Source: Sapria himalayana
Lineage: Eukaryota > Streptophyta > Magnoliopsida > Malpighiales > Rafflesiaceae
NCBI GenBank assembly: GCA_029783825.1
Contig: JAREIK010004330.1
Location: forward strand, 1-64,000
Direction: 5' to 3'
Length of the DNA stretch: 64,000 bases
This document shows, piece after piece, positions 61,901-64,000 of the stretch (position 1 is the first letter of the stretch; each line of letters begins with the position of its first letter). The notes below the pieces were generated by a model. The model searched no databases. It worked only from the letters and a program-made list of their open reading frames with translations, and had not been told where the DNA came from. The translations under genes were made by a program, and so were the position numbers.

Positions 61901-64000
61901 GGTTACGTATTTAGGGGCTTTTTTTGTTGAGGAGTTTAGAGATTTAAGTGTTTTGGGATTTAGTGGTTTATATGTTTTACTTAAACAATGATATAACATA
62001 AAATTTATTTTTTTATTTTTTCTAATTTTTGAAGGTTATTTTTTTGAAAATATAATAATTTCTAAATTTTTTTCAAATGTAAATATAATATTTATTTATA
62101 ATAATCATCATAAATATAAGTAATTTAAATTCAATATAAATAATTACATTGCTAGATATTATAATTGATCAAAAAATAAATTAATAAATAATTATTAATA
62201 AAATAGATATTATTTGAAAAGTATTTACAAAATCTAAATTTATTCAAATCAAAGTAAAACATATTACTAAATAATAATTTTTTTAATGTTTTGCTTTTTT
62301 TATAAGTTTATATTTTTGTTATTAAAAATAAATTATTTAAATTATATGTCTTACTCATAATTTATTTTGTAATTTATAATTCTATAATAATAAACTAATA
62401 AATAATTAAAATGAATATTTAAAATTTATAATGAATACAAATAAAATTGAAATTTATTATTTATTATTCAGGATATACCGTTTAATGGTTTAAGTATTTA
62501 GGTATTTTTGGGTTTAGGAGTTTAGTGATTTAAGTGTATAGACCTTTAGTGATTTATAGTTATTATCTAAAGAATTAAAAAACAAAAAATTTTAATTTTT
62601 TCAATTTTTTAATTTTTGAAAGTTGTAACCTTTGAAAATATAATAATTTTAATTTTTTTTAAATGTGAATATAATATTTAGTTATAATAATCTAATAATT
62701 ATATAAAATGTAAACTAAATATAAATAATTTTTTTGATAGATATTATAATAATGATCAATAAAAAATTAATAAACTAATATTTATAAGAATGATATTAAT
62801 TAAAATATAATTGTAAAATCTAAAATGATTCAAAATCAAAATAAGATATATTACTAAATAATATTTATATTTTTAAAAATTTGCCTTTTTTTATCAGCAT
62901 TTTTTTAATCAAAAATAAATTAGGTAAACTATATATTTAGCACTAATAATTTATTTTGTAATTAATATTTCTATAAAAATAAACTGAAAATAATTAAAAT
63001 GAATATTTAAAATTATAATGAATACTAATAAAAATTAGATTTATGATTTATTATTCGGACTATAGTAATTTAATGTTTTAACTATTTATGGGCTTTGGGG
63101 TATAAGAGTTTAGTCATTATAGAATTTAGTCATTTAGTGGTTTATAGGTTTTATATAAAAATAAAATAACAAAAAATTTATTTTTTGTTATTTTTTCTCA
63201 TTTTTGTATGTTATAACCTTTGAAAATATTAATTTTTAAATTTTTTTTTGAAAAGTGAATAAAATTTAAGTTATAATAATCATAATAATCATATATCATA
63301 TAAATTCAATATAAAAAATTTTATTAATAGATATTATAATAATGATCAATAAATAAATTAATAAACTAGTATTTATAAGAATGATATAAATTAAAATATA
63401 ATTGTAAAATCTAAAATGATTCAAAACCAAAATAAGATATATTATTAAATAATAATTATTTATTTTTAAAAATTTGCCTTTTTATAAGCATTTTTTTAAT
63501 GAAAAATAAAGTATTTAAACTATATATGTGGCACTAATAATTTATTTTGTAATTAATATTTCTATAAAAATAAACTGCTAAATAATTAAAATGAATATTT
63601 AAAATTATAACGAATACTAATAAAAATTAGATTTGTGATTTATTATTTGGACTATACTAATTTAATGTTTTAAGTATTTATGGGCTTCGGGGTTTAGGAG
63701 TTTAGTCATTTTAGAATTTAGTCATTTAGTGGTTTATAGGTTTTATATAAAAAATAAAATAACAAAAAATTTATTTTTGTTATTTTTTCTCATTTTTGAA
63801 TGTTATAACCTTTGAAAATATAATAATTTATTTTTTTTTCTTTGAAAAGTGACTATAATATGAAGTTATAATAATCATAATAATTATATATCATATAAAT
63901 TCAATATAAACTATTTTATTGATATATATTATAATAATGATCATATAAAAATAATAAACAATTATTAATAAGATAAATATTGTTTAAAATATATTTTCAA

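Larger units (their letters stand above)
51196..64000 (+). repeat. A+T-rich satellite array, block 4 (runs off the right edge)
   Basis: Headers in order: A 51430, X/B 52010, C 52730, X/B 53325, F 54050, J 54640, G 55190, H 55765, A 56375, X/B 56960, C 57700, a D'-like unit cut in at 58250, X/B 58760, C 59510, X/B 60095, C 60785, D 61345, E 61895, F 62470, J 63055 and J 63655. The stretch 54.05-57.7 kb shows the longest clean run of the canonical order (F-J-G-H-A-X/B-C). Frames at 55861-56100, 60220-60483 and 61529-61723 are satellite artefacts. No gene or transposon is seen in this block. Confidence 0.93.

Overview
The window looks like plant nuclear DNA, probably pericentromeric, subtelomeric or other satellite heterochromatin of a flowering plant. 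I base this on a very A+T-rich satellite of about 0.5-0.7 kb per monomer, a decayed hAT transposon with a BED-finger transposase, a decayed Ty1/copia polymerase, a degenerate TTTAGGG tract of the plant telomere type, and a 2.5 kb CTT-type pyrimidine array. I cannot name the species. I found no intact protein-coding gene, no rRNA and no functional tRNA gene. Nearly all open reading frames are satellite or microsatellite artefacts.

Layout: 1-365 is a CpG-rich minisatellite that runs off the left edge. 366-24027 is satellite in + orientation, interrupted by a non-satellite insert at 8208-8773. 24028-26310 is a non-satellite island holding a telomere-like heptamer tract (25118-25193) and an apparent retrocopy 3' end. 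26311-32377 is + satellite with a second copy of the earlier insert (29792-30365). 32378-36077 is a 3.7 kb hAT element with terminal inverted repeats and an imperfect 8-bp target duplication. 36078-41370 is + satellite. About 41385-43769 is satellite in inverted orientation. 43770-50930 is a second non-satellite island: low-copy-looking sequence, a decayed short repeat, a tRNA-like sequence (46017-46100), the pyrimidine array (to about 48650) and a minus-strand copia RT/RNase H remnant (about 49560-50655). 50931-51200 is a satellite/non-satellite junction fragment duplicated from the start of the first island. 51201-64000 is + satellite.

The most notable material is inside the satellite. Each monomer carries (i) a block of up to 11 consecutive 8-bp units of the form TTTAGNNG, kept in strict octamer register while the letters vary, and (ii) about 20-60 bp downstream, a perfect or near-perfect palindrome of 26-38 bp. 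At least two monomers carry paired substitutions in both palindrome arms that keep the symmetry. Monomer subtypes follow a recurring order (A, X/B, C, D, E, F, J or I, G, H, back to A), which makes a higher-order repeat of very roughly 5 kb with many local deletions and duplications. Inserts, deletions and other rearrangement junctions fall repeatedly in or next to the octamer block. No gene network can be described; the biology here is satellite turnover, transposon invasion and rearrangement.
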